In this document: piece by piece, positions 19,364-29,173 of the stretch | Numbering within the stretch: the stretch's first letter is position 1 | Layout: each line of letters opens with the position of its first letter | Origin: Pectobacterium sp. PL152 | GTDB taxonomy: Bacteria; Pseudomonadota; Gammaproteobacteria; Enterobacterales; Enterobacteriaceae | Length of the DNA stretch: 64,000 bases | Direction of reading: 5' to 3' | NCBI GenBank assembly: GCA_021907015.1 | Contig: CP091064.1 | Span: forward strand, 3,720,001 to 3,784,000 | The notes under the pieces: generated by a model | What the model was told of the DNA's origin: nothing | Seen by the model: the letters and a program-made list of their open reading frames with translations, nothing else | Database searches by the model: none | Translations under genes and position numbers: made by a program

Positions 19364-21710
19364 TCAGAATTTCAGCGAGCCCTGCATGTAGAAGGTGCGG
19401 GGCTGGCCAGCATAAATTCCTTTGTTGTTGTCATCGCTGTTCGAGCGCGTGTAGTAATCGTGGTCGAACAGGTTTTTCACACCAAAGGCCAGATTGAGGT
19501 CAGAGAACCGCGGGCCGAAATCGTAGGCGGCGCGTGCGCCCCACAGCATAAAGCCGGGAGTCGTCCGGCGCTGCCATCGGCGCTTTCGGCAACGGTGTTG
19601 GCGTTATCGGCGAACTGGCTGGACTGAAACTCGCTGTTCAGGTTGAACGTCCAGTTGCCCGGCTGGTAATCGACGCCGAATCCTCCCCGGTGTTTTGAAG
19701 AGAAGGGCACCTGATTACCGTAGGTGTCGCCTGCTTCACGAATTTCCGCATTCACGTAGGCATAGCGTGCATAAACCGATACCGCTTCCAGGCGGGGCGA
19801 CAGTTCGGCGAGGCGGTAGCGCGCCTGCGTTTCCAGCCCGGAATGGCGGGTTTTCCCGCGCGTGGTGACGGTGTTGTTGGTCTGATTGAGTCATACTGGT
19901 TATTGAAGTTAACCAGAAAAACGCCCATTTCTGCCGTCAGCGCGCCGTCGTCGTAGCGGGAACCGACTTCCCAGGTGCGCGCTTTTTCTGGCTCCACTTT
20001 GCCGCTTTGAGCAGCCTTGCCAATTCGGCTGTACTGTACGGTGCCGAATGATCCTTCGGTGTTTGCATAAAGATTCCAGCTGTCGTTAACGTGGTAGAGC
20101 ACATTCAGCGCTGGCAGCGGGGCGTTGTAGCTGACCGCTTCGCCCGTGCCTTTCAGCGTGTTGTCCTGGTGAGATTTGATGTGCTCGACACGCATTCCCG
20201 GCGTAATCGTCCAGTTGCCGATATCAACGCGGTCGTCGATGTACCAGGCGTGCGCCTCTGTGCCCGCACGGGTTTCGCGGTCGATAGGGCTGCTGGCATT
20301 TGGCAGCGTCTTGCTGGCGGTGCTGGTGAAGTAACGCACCTCATGAGTAGATTCGCTGACATAGCGGTAGCCAACGCCCACTTCATGAGCGGAGGAGCCG
20401 AGGGTAAAGCTTTGGCTGTAGCGAGGTTCGATGCCGCGTACCCAATATTCGCGTGGCGACAGGGTGATGATCGAATTCTGTTCCAGATAGCCGCTGCGCA
20501 GCGTGCGCGTATAGAAGCCCTGAATGTTGAACTTATGCTGCTGATCTGGCTGATATTGATAGCCTAAACTGGCAAGCTGACGACGCCCCCAGAAGCGATC
20601 GTACGGGCGCGTTGACTGCCAGCGGTCAGCATTGTAATCGGCACGCGACAGGCCGCCCGGCATATCGGCGCTGCCATCGTAATATTGCAGCAGGCTGTTA
20701 AAGGTGTGCACCTCGTTTGGCGCGTAGCGGCTTTTCAGCATGACATCGTCAATGCGCGTCGCGCTGTGCTCGCGCCAGTCGCTGCCGCGCGTGCCGGAAT
20801 AGAGCAGTGCTGAACCAAAACCGTTATCCGCCGTGCCGCCAATGAGCAGGTTGTGGGTTTCTTTCGGGTTGTGCTGTGAAGAGGTCGGGCTGTGTTGGCC
20901 TTCTACGCCAGCGCTTATGCCAAACGCTTTCGGGATCGCCCGGGTGACAAAGTTCACGACCCCACCGACGCTCTGTGGCCCGTAGCGTACGGCACCGCCG
21001 CCGCGTACGACATCAATGGCGTCCATATTGCCAAGCGAAATAGGGGCGAGGGAGAGCTGCGGCTGACCGTAAGGGGCAAACGGCACCGGAATACCGTCCA
21101 TCAGTACAGTGGAACGGCTGGCGAGACGTGGGCTGAGGCCGCGAATACCAAAGTTCATGGCCAGATCGTGGCTGCCTGTGCCGTTATTTTCCGGCGCATA
21201 TACGCCCGGCATACGGTTTAAGACATCGCGCATGGTGGTGGCACCGGTCTTGGCGAAGTCCTCACGACGGATCACATCGCGTGCGCCTGCGTGTTCAAAG
21301 ACGTCATTCTCACGCGCTTCACCCAGCCAGTCGCCGACGACCGTCAGCGTTTCTTCCGCTGCCGCCGGGATCGGTTCGAGCGTCCAGGCGTTATCGCCCA
21401 GCGCTTTCAGTTGCAGACCGCTACCCGCAAGCAGGGCTTTCAGACCGCCATCAACGGTGTAGTCGCCGTGCAGCCCGTTGCTGCGTTTGCCCTGCGTCAG
21501 GCTGGCATCGACCGACAGCGTAATCCCGCTACGGGCGGCATAGTGGTTGAGTGCTTTGTCTAAATCGCCAGCCGCAATATCGTAGCGTGCGGTGGCGGGT
21601 GCAGTTGCCGCGTGAGCCATCCCTGTCGTGATACCGACTGTCGACAGCAGGCTAAGCTGTATCGCCATGGCTAACGGGGTTGCTTTACGAAAGGCGCGTA
21701 AAAGCGTCAT
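19364..21710 (-). pseudogene. fecA: TonB-dependent ferric dicitrate receptor FecA, two frameshifts
   Basis: FecA is the outer-membrane receptor and also the signal emitter of the Fec system. The start at 21710 ([20 protein letters not shown]) follows a GGAGATGTT ribosome-binding site. After the signal peptide comes a secretin/TonB N-terminal signalling domain (residues about 30-105), the linker [20 protein letters not shown], the plug, and the 22-stranded barrel. Breaks lie near 19886 and 19554, each one base short. The frame changes carry [14 protein letters not shown] and then AYDFGPRFSDLNLAFGVKNL to the terminal YMQGSLKF. Restored length is about 780 residues, collinear with E. coli FecA. 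Confidence 0.93.
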
Positions 21711-21800
21711 AACATCTCCATCATCATTTTTGTTCTCTATAGCTAAGTCGAACGAGAGGGAGCAAAGGACAATCAAGAATGATAATTTTTTCGTTATCGT

Positions 21801-22756
21801 TTATTTTGCGGGAAGGATGTTGACCCAGTAGCGAGTAATATACTGAATTTTAACAGGAAGTGTTTTCTCTATGACCTGCAACACCGTATCGGTATTTTTA
21901 ACGGGAAGGTGCCGCTTAAGCGCAGCGTGGCGACCTCTGGGCTACAGCGCAGCACGCCGTGACGATAACGCGATAGCGTCGCTATCACCTCGCCGAGCGG
22001 TTTATTGCTGAAACTGAGGATACCCCGCGCCCAGTTGCTGTCTTCTTCCTCTGCGGATTGCGTTTCACCCAACTCGCGCGCGCTGAAGCGCAGACTTTCG
22101 CCCTGACGTACGATGCGCGCTTGGCCAGGATCCCCTGCCAGTACGACTTTCACCGCATGTTGTTGTACGCTCAGTATCGTGCTGTCTGCCTCCTGACGTA
22201 CCGTAAATTCAGTGCCCAGTGCGGTCAGTTGCCCCTGCCGCGTCTGCACGTAGAAAGGGCGATTGTTGGCATCTTGTCCGGTGGTAATGGCGATTTCGCC
22301 ATACCAGAGATGAATGCGCCGTTGCTGCGGATCGAAGCGAACATCGACGGCGCTATCGGTGTTTAGCGAGAGCAGCGTCCCGTCTTCCAGACGCTGCTGG
22401 CGGATTGTGCCTTTCGCCGTGGCGTAATCGGCGCGCAGACCCGTTCCGGTGTCGGAACGCCAAAGCTGCCATCCGCCGCCAACGCCCAACAGCAGCAGCA
22501 GGCCTTTCATCACGCGGCGGCGAGTGAGCTGGGTATCCTGAAGGGCGCGGTGGGCGACGTTGCCGGGCACGACGCTCATCTGGCTGCGCAGGTTTTCTAC
22601 CTGTAGCCAGGCCCACTGGTGATCCCGATTTTGCTCATACCACTGCTGCCATTTCTCGGTTTGCTGCGGGCTTACGCGTTCGCCGCTCAGTACCGCATAC
22701 CAGTGTGAAGCGGAGCGCAGGGCCTGACGCTGGGCATCGGTCAGCGGAATACTCAT
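21801..22756 (-). pseudogene. fecR: Fec transmembrane sigma regulator FecR, frameshifted near the C-terminus
   Basis: FecR spans the inner membrane, hears the FecA signal and activates FecI. The start at 22756 ([20 protein letters not shown]) overlaps the fecI stop as ATGA. A cytoplasmic FecR_N part is followed by one membrane helix ([15 protein letters not shown]) and the periplasmic FecR domain ([16 protein letters not shown]). The frame breaks in a T run at 21895-21899. One extra base restores the secretin-like tail ([20 protein letters not shown]) and a stop at 21801. Restored length is about 318 residues, as in E. coli. Confidence 0.92.
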
Positions 22757-23273
22757 AGACCGTGCTCCAGACGAAACAGCAGGCAATGCTCGGTGGCCTT
22801 GGCAACGTACTTTTTGACTGAGCTGACGGACACATTCAGCCGCGTGGCAATCTCACCGTAGGCCATGCCATCAAGCTGGGAAAGCAAAAACGCCTGCCGT
22901 GCTTTGTGGCTCAGGCCATCGAGCATGAGATCCACCAATTGGAGCGTCTCAAGTTGCTGTTGCTGGCTTTCCGGGAGGGCGCCAGCGCCTCCGGCAACTG
23001 CGCCAGCATCTCGAGATAGGCTTTTTCCAGCGCCTTGCGGCGGAAAAGATCGACCATCACGCGTTTGGCTACGGTACACAGAAAGGATTTTGGATCGCGG
23101 ATTGCGGTCAGCGACTCGCCGTTCATCACGCGCAGGAAGGTATCCTGAGCAATATCATCGGCATCAAAAGAGGAGTGGAGCTTGCTCGTTAGCCAGCGCT
23201 TCAGCCAGCCGTGATGCGAACCATAGAGCGATTCGAGCGTCAGTTCTGCAGAGCGGGTGGCGTGGTCAGACAT
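22753..23273 (-). pseudogene. fecI: ECF sigma factor FecI, one frameshift
   Basis: FecI directs RNA polymerase to fecA when ferric citrate is present outside. Sigma region 2 (FDADDIAQDTFLRVMNGESL; KRVMVDLFRRKALEKAYLEM) is intact. After LPEALAPS the frame breaks at the G run 22973-22975, which is one base short. Region 4 ([20 protein letters not shown] then [13 protein letters not shown]) follows in the other frame. Restored length is about 173 residues, as in E. coli. The ATG at 23273 gives the family start (MSDHATRSAELTLESLYG). A Fur-box-like site lies 58 nt upstream. Confidence 0.92.
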
Positions 23274-23587
23274 CATGGTCAGAAATAGCAAAGCGTATCG
23301 GCGGTCAATAATAGGGCATTATGTTAATATGATAATGGTTCTCATTACAATTAAATCACAGCGAGATAGTGATAAGAAAAAAAGTGATAGAAAGCAACTG
23401 GCTGTTTTCTAAGGTAAATAGGAAGGTGAATTGAAAAGCAAATAGCGATGTTGCCTTTGCCTGAGAGGCGCTGCGGAACCCGACGGTTACCGAGGTCTTA
23501 AAATCAGAATTATTTGAGATATCGATACATTGTGGGGGAGGGTTGTGTGCTATGTTGGATTCTTCATAATAATGATGCGTCGCTCCT
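23274..23587. other. fecI / EAL-gene divergent intergenic region
   Basis: This 314-nt A+T-rich spacer lies between the divergent fecI and EAL genes. Apart from the Fur-box-like site at 23331-23349 no gene or terminator is visible. A G+C-richer patch at about 23455-23505 contains CTGAGAGG and CGGAACCCG but no recognisable riboswitch core. Confidence 0.5.
23331..23349 (-). promoter_or_regulatory. Putative Fur box upstream of fecI
   Basis: GATAATGGTTCTCATTACA agrees with the E. coli Fur consensus GATAATGATAATCATTATC at 14 of 19 positions and lies 58-76 nt upstream of the fecI start. Iron-bound Fur represses fecIR in E. coli, so the site and position fit. This is a visual match only. Confidence 0.6.
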
Positions 23588-25202
23588 ATGAAAAAAAGCC
23601 TGCTAGCCTATTTTCAAACGCTCTATTTTAAGAAAAGTTTTTCTTATTATCCTCCGGCCTGTTTTTACCTTGGTTGCGCTTTTTGCGTTAGTGCTTACAG
23701 CTTATTCGACGTTTTCGCTCAGGCAGTTTGAACGCGAAGTGGATGATTTTTCTAACGTTACGGTTAAACATGCCGAGAAAATTATTCAGCAGGCCACCTC
23801 CGCACTCGATGTTTTAGAAAAAATTATCCACCTTATTGTGATAATCCGCATCTGGATTTATTGCGTAAAATTGCTTACGACAATGATTATATCCAGGATG
23901 TGGTCTATATCGATGGGAATCGGCCTCGCTGTTCTTCGATGCTGAGTGACATTAATACGATGTTTCTTCCGGAACCCGATTTTCGTTATAAAGATATTTA
24001 TGACATCTGGTATAAAATTGAAAGTCCGCTGAATAAAAATAAGCCGATGATTTATGTTGGTACCACGCGTCATCTTGTGGTGTTGAATCCTCGTTCATTT
24101 CTGGATGTTCCGTCCTACAGCTATAATATCCAATATGCATTGCTGGAGAAAAATAAGCTGGACGGTCGGGTTATTCTGTCGGACTCGATGAGCAGTCATA
24201 TTTATTCTCGTTTGACTTCTGGGGCAATAACCCCGATAGATTTTATATTGACGATAAATATTATGTCCTGAAACCCCTACCGGATAGCGATCTGACTTTG
24301 GTGGTCAGAGCGGATAAACCCGCGAAATTTTCATTTTACCTAACGATTTTTTTCTCTGTTTTTCCCATTTTTATGCTGACTTCCCTGCTGTTGTCAGAGA
24401 TTATCACCAAAAATTCTTGGTCATTCAAAGCCCGCGCTATGTTCTCAATCAGGCGCTGAGGAAAAAGAGTTTGAATTACATTATCAGCCGATTATTAAAC
24501 TGGATACCACTCAGGTCGTGGGGTGAAGCGCTGATACGCTGGCGTCATTCGGATGGACGCCTGATTACGCCGGATTCTTTCATTCCCATGATTCGTCAGG
24601 TTGGGCTAATGAAAGACTTAACGTTTTTCGTTATCAATGAGGCGCTACAAACGGCCAGCGTGCTGAGACATCGTTATCCTGAGATGTTTGTCTCTATCAA
24701 TCTTGAAGCGGCGGAGTTCGAAGATATTGATGTTTTCAATTATCTCGTTGAGCAGGTTGCCATATACGAGCTCGACGGTGCTAATGTTAATGTCGAATTA
24801 ACCGAATCATCGATGATCGAACCGCAGAAAGCGGCACCGATGGTGGAGCTGTATCAACAAAAAGGCGTTGATGTCGCCATTGATGATTTTGGTACCGGGT
24901 ATTCCGGGCTGTCGTATCTTGAGCGGGTAAAAGCCAATAAACTTAAAATCGACAAATCCTTTGTTGGGAATATTAATGACCATTCGCCGACCGATATTGT
25001 GCTGTCCCATATTGTCAGCATGGCGCACTGCCTGAATTTGCATATTGTTGCCGAGGGAATTGAGACACCAGCTCAGGAAGCCTATCTGAAAAGCCTTGGC
25101 GTCGCTTATGCGCAGGGCTGGCTGTATTCCAAAGCGCTAACGCAAGAAGCCTTGATAGCGTTTCTGGCGGCAAGGGGCGAAGTGATGTCAGATGGGCAGT
25201 AA
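23588..25202 (+). pseudogene. CSS-motif EAL-domain cyclic-di-GMP phosphodiesterase, multiple frameshifts
   Basis: Proteins of this class have two membrane helices around a redox-sensitive periplasmic CSS domain and a cytoplasmic EAL domain that linearises cyclic di-GMP. Pieces in order are MKKSLLAYFQTLYFKK, LVALFALVLTAYSTFSLRQF, a periplasmic part with the CSS motif (NRPRCSSMLSD), a second helix (FYLTIFFSVFPIFMLTSLLL) and the EAL domain. The EAL domain has EALIRWRH, NLEAAEF, DDFGTGYSGLSYL and KIDKSFV, so its catalytic motifs are intact. Frame breaks occur near 23640, 23826, 24250, 24412, 24465 and 24522. Restored length is about 535 residues. The density of breaks is the highest in the window, so real decay is possible. 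Confidence 0.85.
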
Positions 25203-25322
25203 AGTCACGATAAACGCTGCTTCACTATCAAAAATATGCATAAAAGGGTAAAATATCGAAAATATGGTAGTTAACTAATGATATTTATTACTTTTTTATT
25301 GTGAATTTTTCAGGAGTTTATC

Positions 25323-25664
25323 ATGCAACAGTTACCTCATTGTCCAAAATGCAGTTCTGAATATACCTGGCAGGAAGGCGAAATGCTTAACTGCCCGGAA
25401 TGTGGAAATGAGTGGTCCGCAGCAGGCGATGCGGCGGCGCAGGATGACGTTTTAGTGGTAAAAGATGCTAACGGTAATCTGCTGGCAGATGGCGATACGG
25501 TCACGGTTATTAAAGACCTGAAAGTAAAAGGCAGTTCGACCCCGCTGAAAATCGGCACCCGCGTGAAGGGCATTCGTCTGGTGGAAGGCGATCACAATAT
25601 TGATTGTAAAATCGACGGTTTCGGCCCGATGAAGCTGAAATCCGAGTTTGTGAAGAAAAACTGA
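25323..25664 (+). CDS. yjdM: Zinc-ribbon protein YjdM (PhnA family)
   Basis: This is a 113-residue protein with an N-terminal zinc ribbon (C7PKC10 and C24PEC27) and a C-terminal SH3-like PhnA domain ([33 protein letters not shown]). It belongs to the YjdM family, once called PhnA. The name does not imply phosphonoacetate hydrolysis, and its role is not settled. An AGGAG ribosome-binding site lies close upstream of the ATG. It stands alone between the EAL gene and mltB. Confidence 0.92.
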   Translation: MQQLPHCPKCSSEYTWQEGEMLNCPECGNEWSAAGDAAAQDDVLVVKDANGNLLADGDTVTVIKDLKVKGSSTPLKIGTRVKGIRLVEGDHNIDCKIDGFGPMKLKSEFVKKN

Positions 25665-25800
25665 TTCGGGTGTGATGGCGTGCGCCGGTCTGCCATCTGG
25701 TCGGCGCGCGGCACTTTTTCACCTCTGGCTGGTTTTTTCACATCAGACAATCCTTTACCATAGCGGGTATTGATTTCTTACCTGGCTATACGGATATCTG

Positions 25801-26886
25801 ATGCGTCATTTGGTTCGTTTTCTCCCTCTGCTTGTTTTGCTCTCGGCTTGTAGCAGTCAGCCGGCTCCTCCTCCCGCAGAAGCACCTTCAGGTAATCCTT
25901 TTAAAGGCGGTTTCCTGCTTGAACCTGCACACAATGTCCATCCGTTAGGCGGCGATTTTGCGACCAACCCGGCGACCGCGCGGTTTGTCGATAAAATGGT
26001 GCTGGAACACGGCTTTAATCGCCAGCAACTGCATGATGTGCTGGTTCAGGCGAAAAGCCTGGATTGGGTAATCCGCCTGATGGATAAACAAGCCCCGACA
26101 TCGCGTCCGCCTTCAGGGCCGAACGGTGCCTGGAACCGCTACCGTAATCAGTTTATTACGCCAGACAACGTGCAGAACGGCGTGGCGTTCTGGAATCAAT
26201 ATCAGGATGCGTTACAGCGCGCCCAAAACATTTACGGTGTTCCGCCTGAGATCATCGTCGGCATTATTGGTGTCGAAACCCGCTGGGGCAGAGTGATGGG
26301 GAAAACGCGCATCATCGATGCGTTGGCAACGCTGGCGTTTGATTACCCGAGACGTGCTGATTACTTTGCGGGTGAGCTGGAAACGTTCCTGATGATGGCG
26401 CGTAAAGAAGGCAACGATCCGCTCAGCCTGCGTGGCTCTTACGCGGGGGCGATGGGCTACGGACAGTTTATGCCGTCATCCTTCAAGAATTACGCCGTGG
26501 ATTTCGACGGCAACGGGCATACCAACCTGTGGGATCCGGTGGATGCGATTGGTAGCGTAGCCAATTATTTCAAAGCGCACGGGTGGGTGAGGGGCGCTCC
26601 TGTGGCGGTGCAGGCAAATGGTCAGGCGCCGCTGCTGGCGAATGGTTTTAATACCCGTTACTCGCTTACTGAACTCCAGGCCGCGGGCTTAACGCCACAG
26701 CATTCGCTGGCGGGATACAGTGAAGCCAGCCTGCTGCGGCTGGATATCGGTACGGGTTACCAATACTGGTACGGCTTGCCCAACTTCTACACCATCACGC
26801 GCTACAACCACAGCACGCACTACGCGATGGCCGTATGGCAACTGGGTGAGGCCGTAGGCCGCGCGCGCCAAGGACAGAGTTACTAA
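25801..26886 (+). CDS. mltB: Membrane-bound lytic murein transglycosylase B
   Basis: MltB cleaves the MurNAc-GlcNAc bond of peptidoglycan with formation of 1,6-anhydromuramic acid. The lipoprotein signal ends at Cys17 (LLSAC). The catalytic glutamate is E159 in GIIGVETRWGRVMGK. Further family motifs are GAMGYGQFMPSS, DFDGNGHTNLWDPVDAIGSV (the EF-hand-like calcium site) and the ending RYNHSTHYAMAVWQLGEAVG. The 361-residue length equals that of E. coli MltB. The gene is intact. A large repeat begins about 80 nt downstream. Confidence 0.96.
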   Translation: MRHLVRFLPLLVLLSACSSQPAPPPAEAPSGNPFKGGFLLEPAHNVHPLGGDFATNPATARFVDKMVLEHGFNRQQLHDVLVQAKSLDWVIRLMDKQAPTSRPPSGPNGAWNRYRNQFITPDNVQNGVAFWNQYQDALQRAQNIYGVPPEIIVGIIGVETRWGRVMGKTRIIDALATLAFDYPRRADYFAGELETFLMMARKEGNDPLSLRGSYAGAMGYGQFMPSSFKNYAVDFDGNGHTNLWDPVDAIGSVANYFKAHGWVRGAPVAVQANGQAPLLANGFNTRYSLTELQAAGLTPQHSLAGYSEASLLRLDIGTGYQYWYGLPNFYTITRYNHSTHYAMAVWQLGEAVGRARQGQSY

Positions 26887-26966
26887 GATATCTGCTGTTT
26901 GGTGTTGGTAGCCCCATTCGCCGGGTCTGTCTCTTACATAATGCAGGGACATAAGTGGGGTTGGCC

Positions 26967-27326
26967 GTTATCCGGCATAAGAAATTATGCAGCGGTGAGC
27001 GTGACCGCCGAGTGAGCGGCATGGATGCCGCGAAAGCCAGTGCCGCGTCGGACAAAAACGTCATAGACGTTTTTGAACAGCACTTGTGCTGACCCGAAGG
27101 GCGAGCCCCATTTATGGGGCGAGTAAACGCGTCACTGGTGGCTCGATTAGCGGTCATGAACACCGATGGCATCGCGCAGCGACATAATTTAGCCGGAAGC
27201 CAGGGTTCGCAGGGCGGCGGCGGCTGAGCGCCCTGCGTCGGGCGCGTGCGACGAAGTAGCATGAGAATAGCGCTATTGTGGCGCACGAAACGGTCTCTGA
27301 GCCTGCATAAACATGTGACAGCGAGA
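26967..27326 (+). repeat. Dispersed ~360-nt hairpin-rich repeat, copy 1
   Basis: This block recurs in reverse orientation at 43726-44086. The best-conserved 120 nt (about 27012-27135) contain a row of hairpins: GCGGCAT/ATGCCGC, AAAACGTC/GACGTTTT, AGCAC/GTGCT and GCCCCAT/ATGGGGC. A further stem CGCAGGGC/GCCCTGCG lies at about 27210-27240, and GCGCACGAAACGG closes the similarity. Compared with copy 2, several stem bases differ in pairs that keep pairing. The repeat fills most of the 591-nt gap between mltB and the TauE/SafE gene. Its opposite strand is partly open as protein, but the frame is probably incidental. Confidence 0.8.
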
Positions 27327-27477
27327 GCCCTCGAGAATATCAATCCTCCCAATCCTCCCTCTACCTCCAATTTTCCCTGAATCATCCTCAATACAATCCG
27401 CATCGACACCAACAGCCGTCTCATTGGACTATTCACGCATAGGGATCTTCCTATGACGTTGCAAACTGAGGCGATGA

Positions 27478-28203
27478 ATGACGACGATGATGGTGGTGTT
27501 CCTGCTGGCTGGCGTGGTGAAAGGCGTGATTGGTCTGGGGTTACCGACAATCGCCATGGGCTTGTTAACGCTGGTGATGCCCGCTGCCAGCGCGGCGGGG
27601 CTGTTGATTGTTCCGTCACTGGTGACCAATATCTGGCAGCTTGCCTGCGGCCCCGCCTTTATGAGCCTGATTCAGCGGTTCTGGACGCTGTTTGCCGGGA
27701 TTATTATTGGGACACTCTGGAATGGTCTGCCGACGCTGACCTCGTCATCGTCATGGACGAGCGCGGCGCTCGGCGGCATTTTGGTGGTTTACGGCCTGTG
27801 GGGGATTCTAGCGACCACCTTGCCGCAGCCTGGCCGTCATGAAATCTGGCTGTCGCCGCTGGTGGGTTACATCACCGGTGCTATTACGGCGGCAACGGGC
27901 GTCTTCGTGATCCCCGCCGTACCTTACCTGCAATGCCTGCGACTCAATAAAAACGATCTGGTACAGGCACTGGGGCTGGCATTTACCGTCTCCACCCTAG
28001 GGCTGGCGCTACAGCTAATGCAGGGAATCGGGCTACAGGGCATCGATCTCTGGCAGTCGATGCTGGCGCTGATTCCCGCGTTACTGGGCATGATGATGGG
28101 GCAACGCCTGCGCCACGCGATTAGCGAGCAGGTTTTCCGGCGCTGTTTCTTCATCGGGCTGATGGCGCTGGGTGGATACATTACCATGCGTGGGCTGCTT
28201 TAA
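27478..28203 (+). CDS. TauE/SafE (TSUP) family membrane transporter
   Basis: This 241-residue protein has about seven to eight hydrophobic segments. The duplicated TSUP signatures are present: LAGVVKGVIGLGLPTIAMGL near the N-terminus and YITGAITAATGVFVIPAVPY in the middle. TSUP members export sulfite, sulfonates or other small anions, and the substrate here is unknown. The ATG at 27478 places the first helix at the very N-terminus, as usual. The gene is convergent with, and overlaps by 4 nt, the LysR gene on the other strand, which may regulate neighbouring functions. Confidence 0.88.
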   Translation: MTTMMVVFLLAGVVKGVIGLGLPTIAMGLLTLVMPAASAAGLLIVPSLVTNIWQLACGPAFMSLIQRFWTLFAGIIIGTLWNGLPTLTSSSSWTSAALGGILVVYGLWGILATTLPQPGRHEIWLSPLVGYITGAITAATGVFVIPAVPYLQCLRLNKNDLVQALGLAFTVSTLGLALQLMQGIGLQGIDLWQSMLALIPALLGMMMGQRLRHAISEQVFRRCFFIGLMALGGYITMRGLL

Positions 28204-29093
28204 GCGGCGTTCTCTGCCGTAATAAACGCCACGAAATCCTGAACGTAACCGGGCAGCGTGGAAAACTGGCGGGCGCAGACAACCAGATTACGTGTCGCCC
28301 AATCGTCTGCGAGCGGGATCGTACGGATGTCCAGTCGCTCCATTATGCGCTGTGCGGCATGGCGTGGAAGAATGCCAATGCCGATACCGCTGTGAATCAC
28401 CTGAGTAACCGCGTCGAAACTGGCAAGGCGCACGCGGTAATTCAGGCGTTTCCCCAGCCTTTTGGCGTGCTCGTCGATGTGCTCCTGTAACGCCGCGCCT
28501 TCGCTAAGTCCGATAAATTCGGCGTCGGCAATATCGGAAAAGGTAAGCTGCGAGGCGTCAGACCAGATACTGGCGCGGGGAACCACAGCCACCAGTTCGT
28601 CCTGACGGAACGGGCGCGTTTCCAGCCCGTCGAGCGAAACAGAATCGGCCACAATGCCGAGATCGGCGGTTTGATTGCGGATAGCGTTGACGATGTCGCG
28701 GCTGAGTTTTTCATTCACCGATACGGATATTTGCGGACAGACCACCAGATAGCGACCCAGCAGGGCGGGTAAATATTCATTCAGCGCCGCAGAGTTGCAC
28801 AGCAGCGGAATATGACCGCGCAGCCCCTTGCTGTATTGGTGTAATTCACTGCGCATATGTTCTACCTGACGCAGGATGATGTGGGCATGGTGTGCGAGTG
28901 AAAATCCCGCGTCGGTGAGCGAAACGCCCGCCTTTGACCGCAACAGCAGCGGTACGCCAAGTTCCTCTTCCATACCGCGGATACGTTCGCTGGCGGCCTG
29001 GACGGTCAGACTGGACGCTCCTGCGCCACCGGTAATGCTGCCTGCTTTCTGAATATTGAGAAACAGCCGGAGATCGGTTAAATCGAATCGCAT
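28200..29093 (-). CDS. LysR-family transcriptional regulator
   Basis: The 297 residues begin with a winged helix-turn-helix (MRFDLTDLRLFLNIQKAGSI, then ASSLTVQAASERIRGMEEEL and LLLRSKAGVSLTDAG). A type 2 periplasmic-binding-like effector domain follows (YLVVCPQISVSVNEKLSRDI; GIGIGILPRHAAQRI). The inducer and targets are not known. It ends on top of the TSUP transporter stop (4-nt overlap, convergent), a tail-to-tail arrangement. The siaD end lies 80 nt from its start and points the same way. Confidence 0.92.
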   Translation of the reverse strand: MRFDLTDLRLFLNIQKAGSITGGAGASSLTVQAASERIRGMEEELGVPLLLRSKAGVSLTDAGFSLAHHAHIILRQVEHMRSELHQYSKGLRGHIPLLCNSAALNEYLPALLGRYLVVCPQISVSVNEKLSRDIVNAIRNQTADLGIVADSVSLDGLETRPFRQDELVAVVPRASIWSDASQLTFSDIADAEFIGLSEGAALQEHIDEHAKRLGKRLNYRVRLASFDAVTQVIHSGIGIGILPRHAAQRIMERLDIRTIPLADDWATRNLVVCARQFSTLPGYVQDFVAFITAENAA

Positions 29094-29173
29094 AGCGGGA
29101 ATCTGTCTCGGAGAAGCCGATACCCACTATTATGATCGTGAGTCAGGGCGACGGCAATCGCCCGGCACGCGAC

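Noticed and set aside
23455-23505. A TPP-riboswitch-like patch (CTGAGAGG, then CGGAACCCG)
   Set aside because: The essential core segments of the THI box (such as CTGATCTGGATAATGCCAGCG) and a thi gene are absent.
26795-27619. A 274-codon open frame on the minus strand over the end of mltB and the repeat
   Set aside because: It overlaps the real mltB and the start of the TSUP gene, lacks a ribosome-binding site, and its composition (many Arg, Ser, Pro) is that of a shadow frame. The part in the repeat is similar in copy 2 only because the DNA is.
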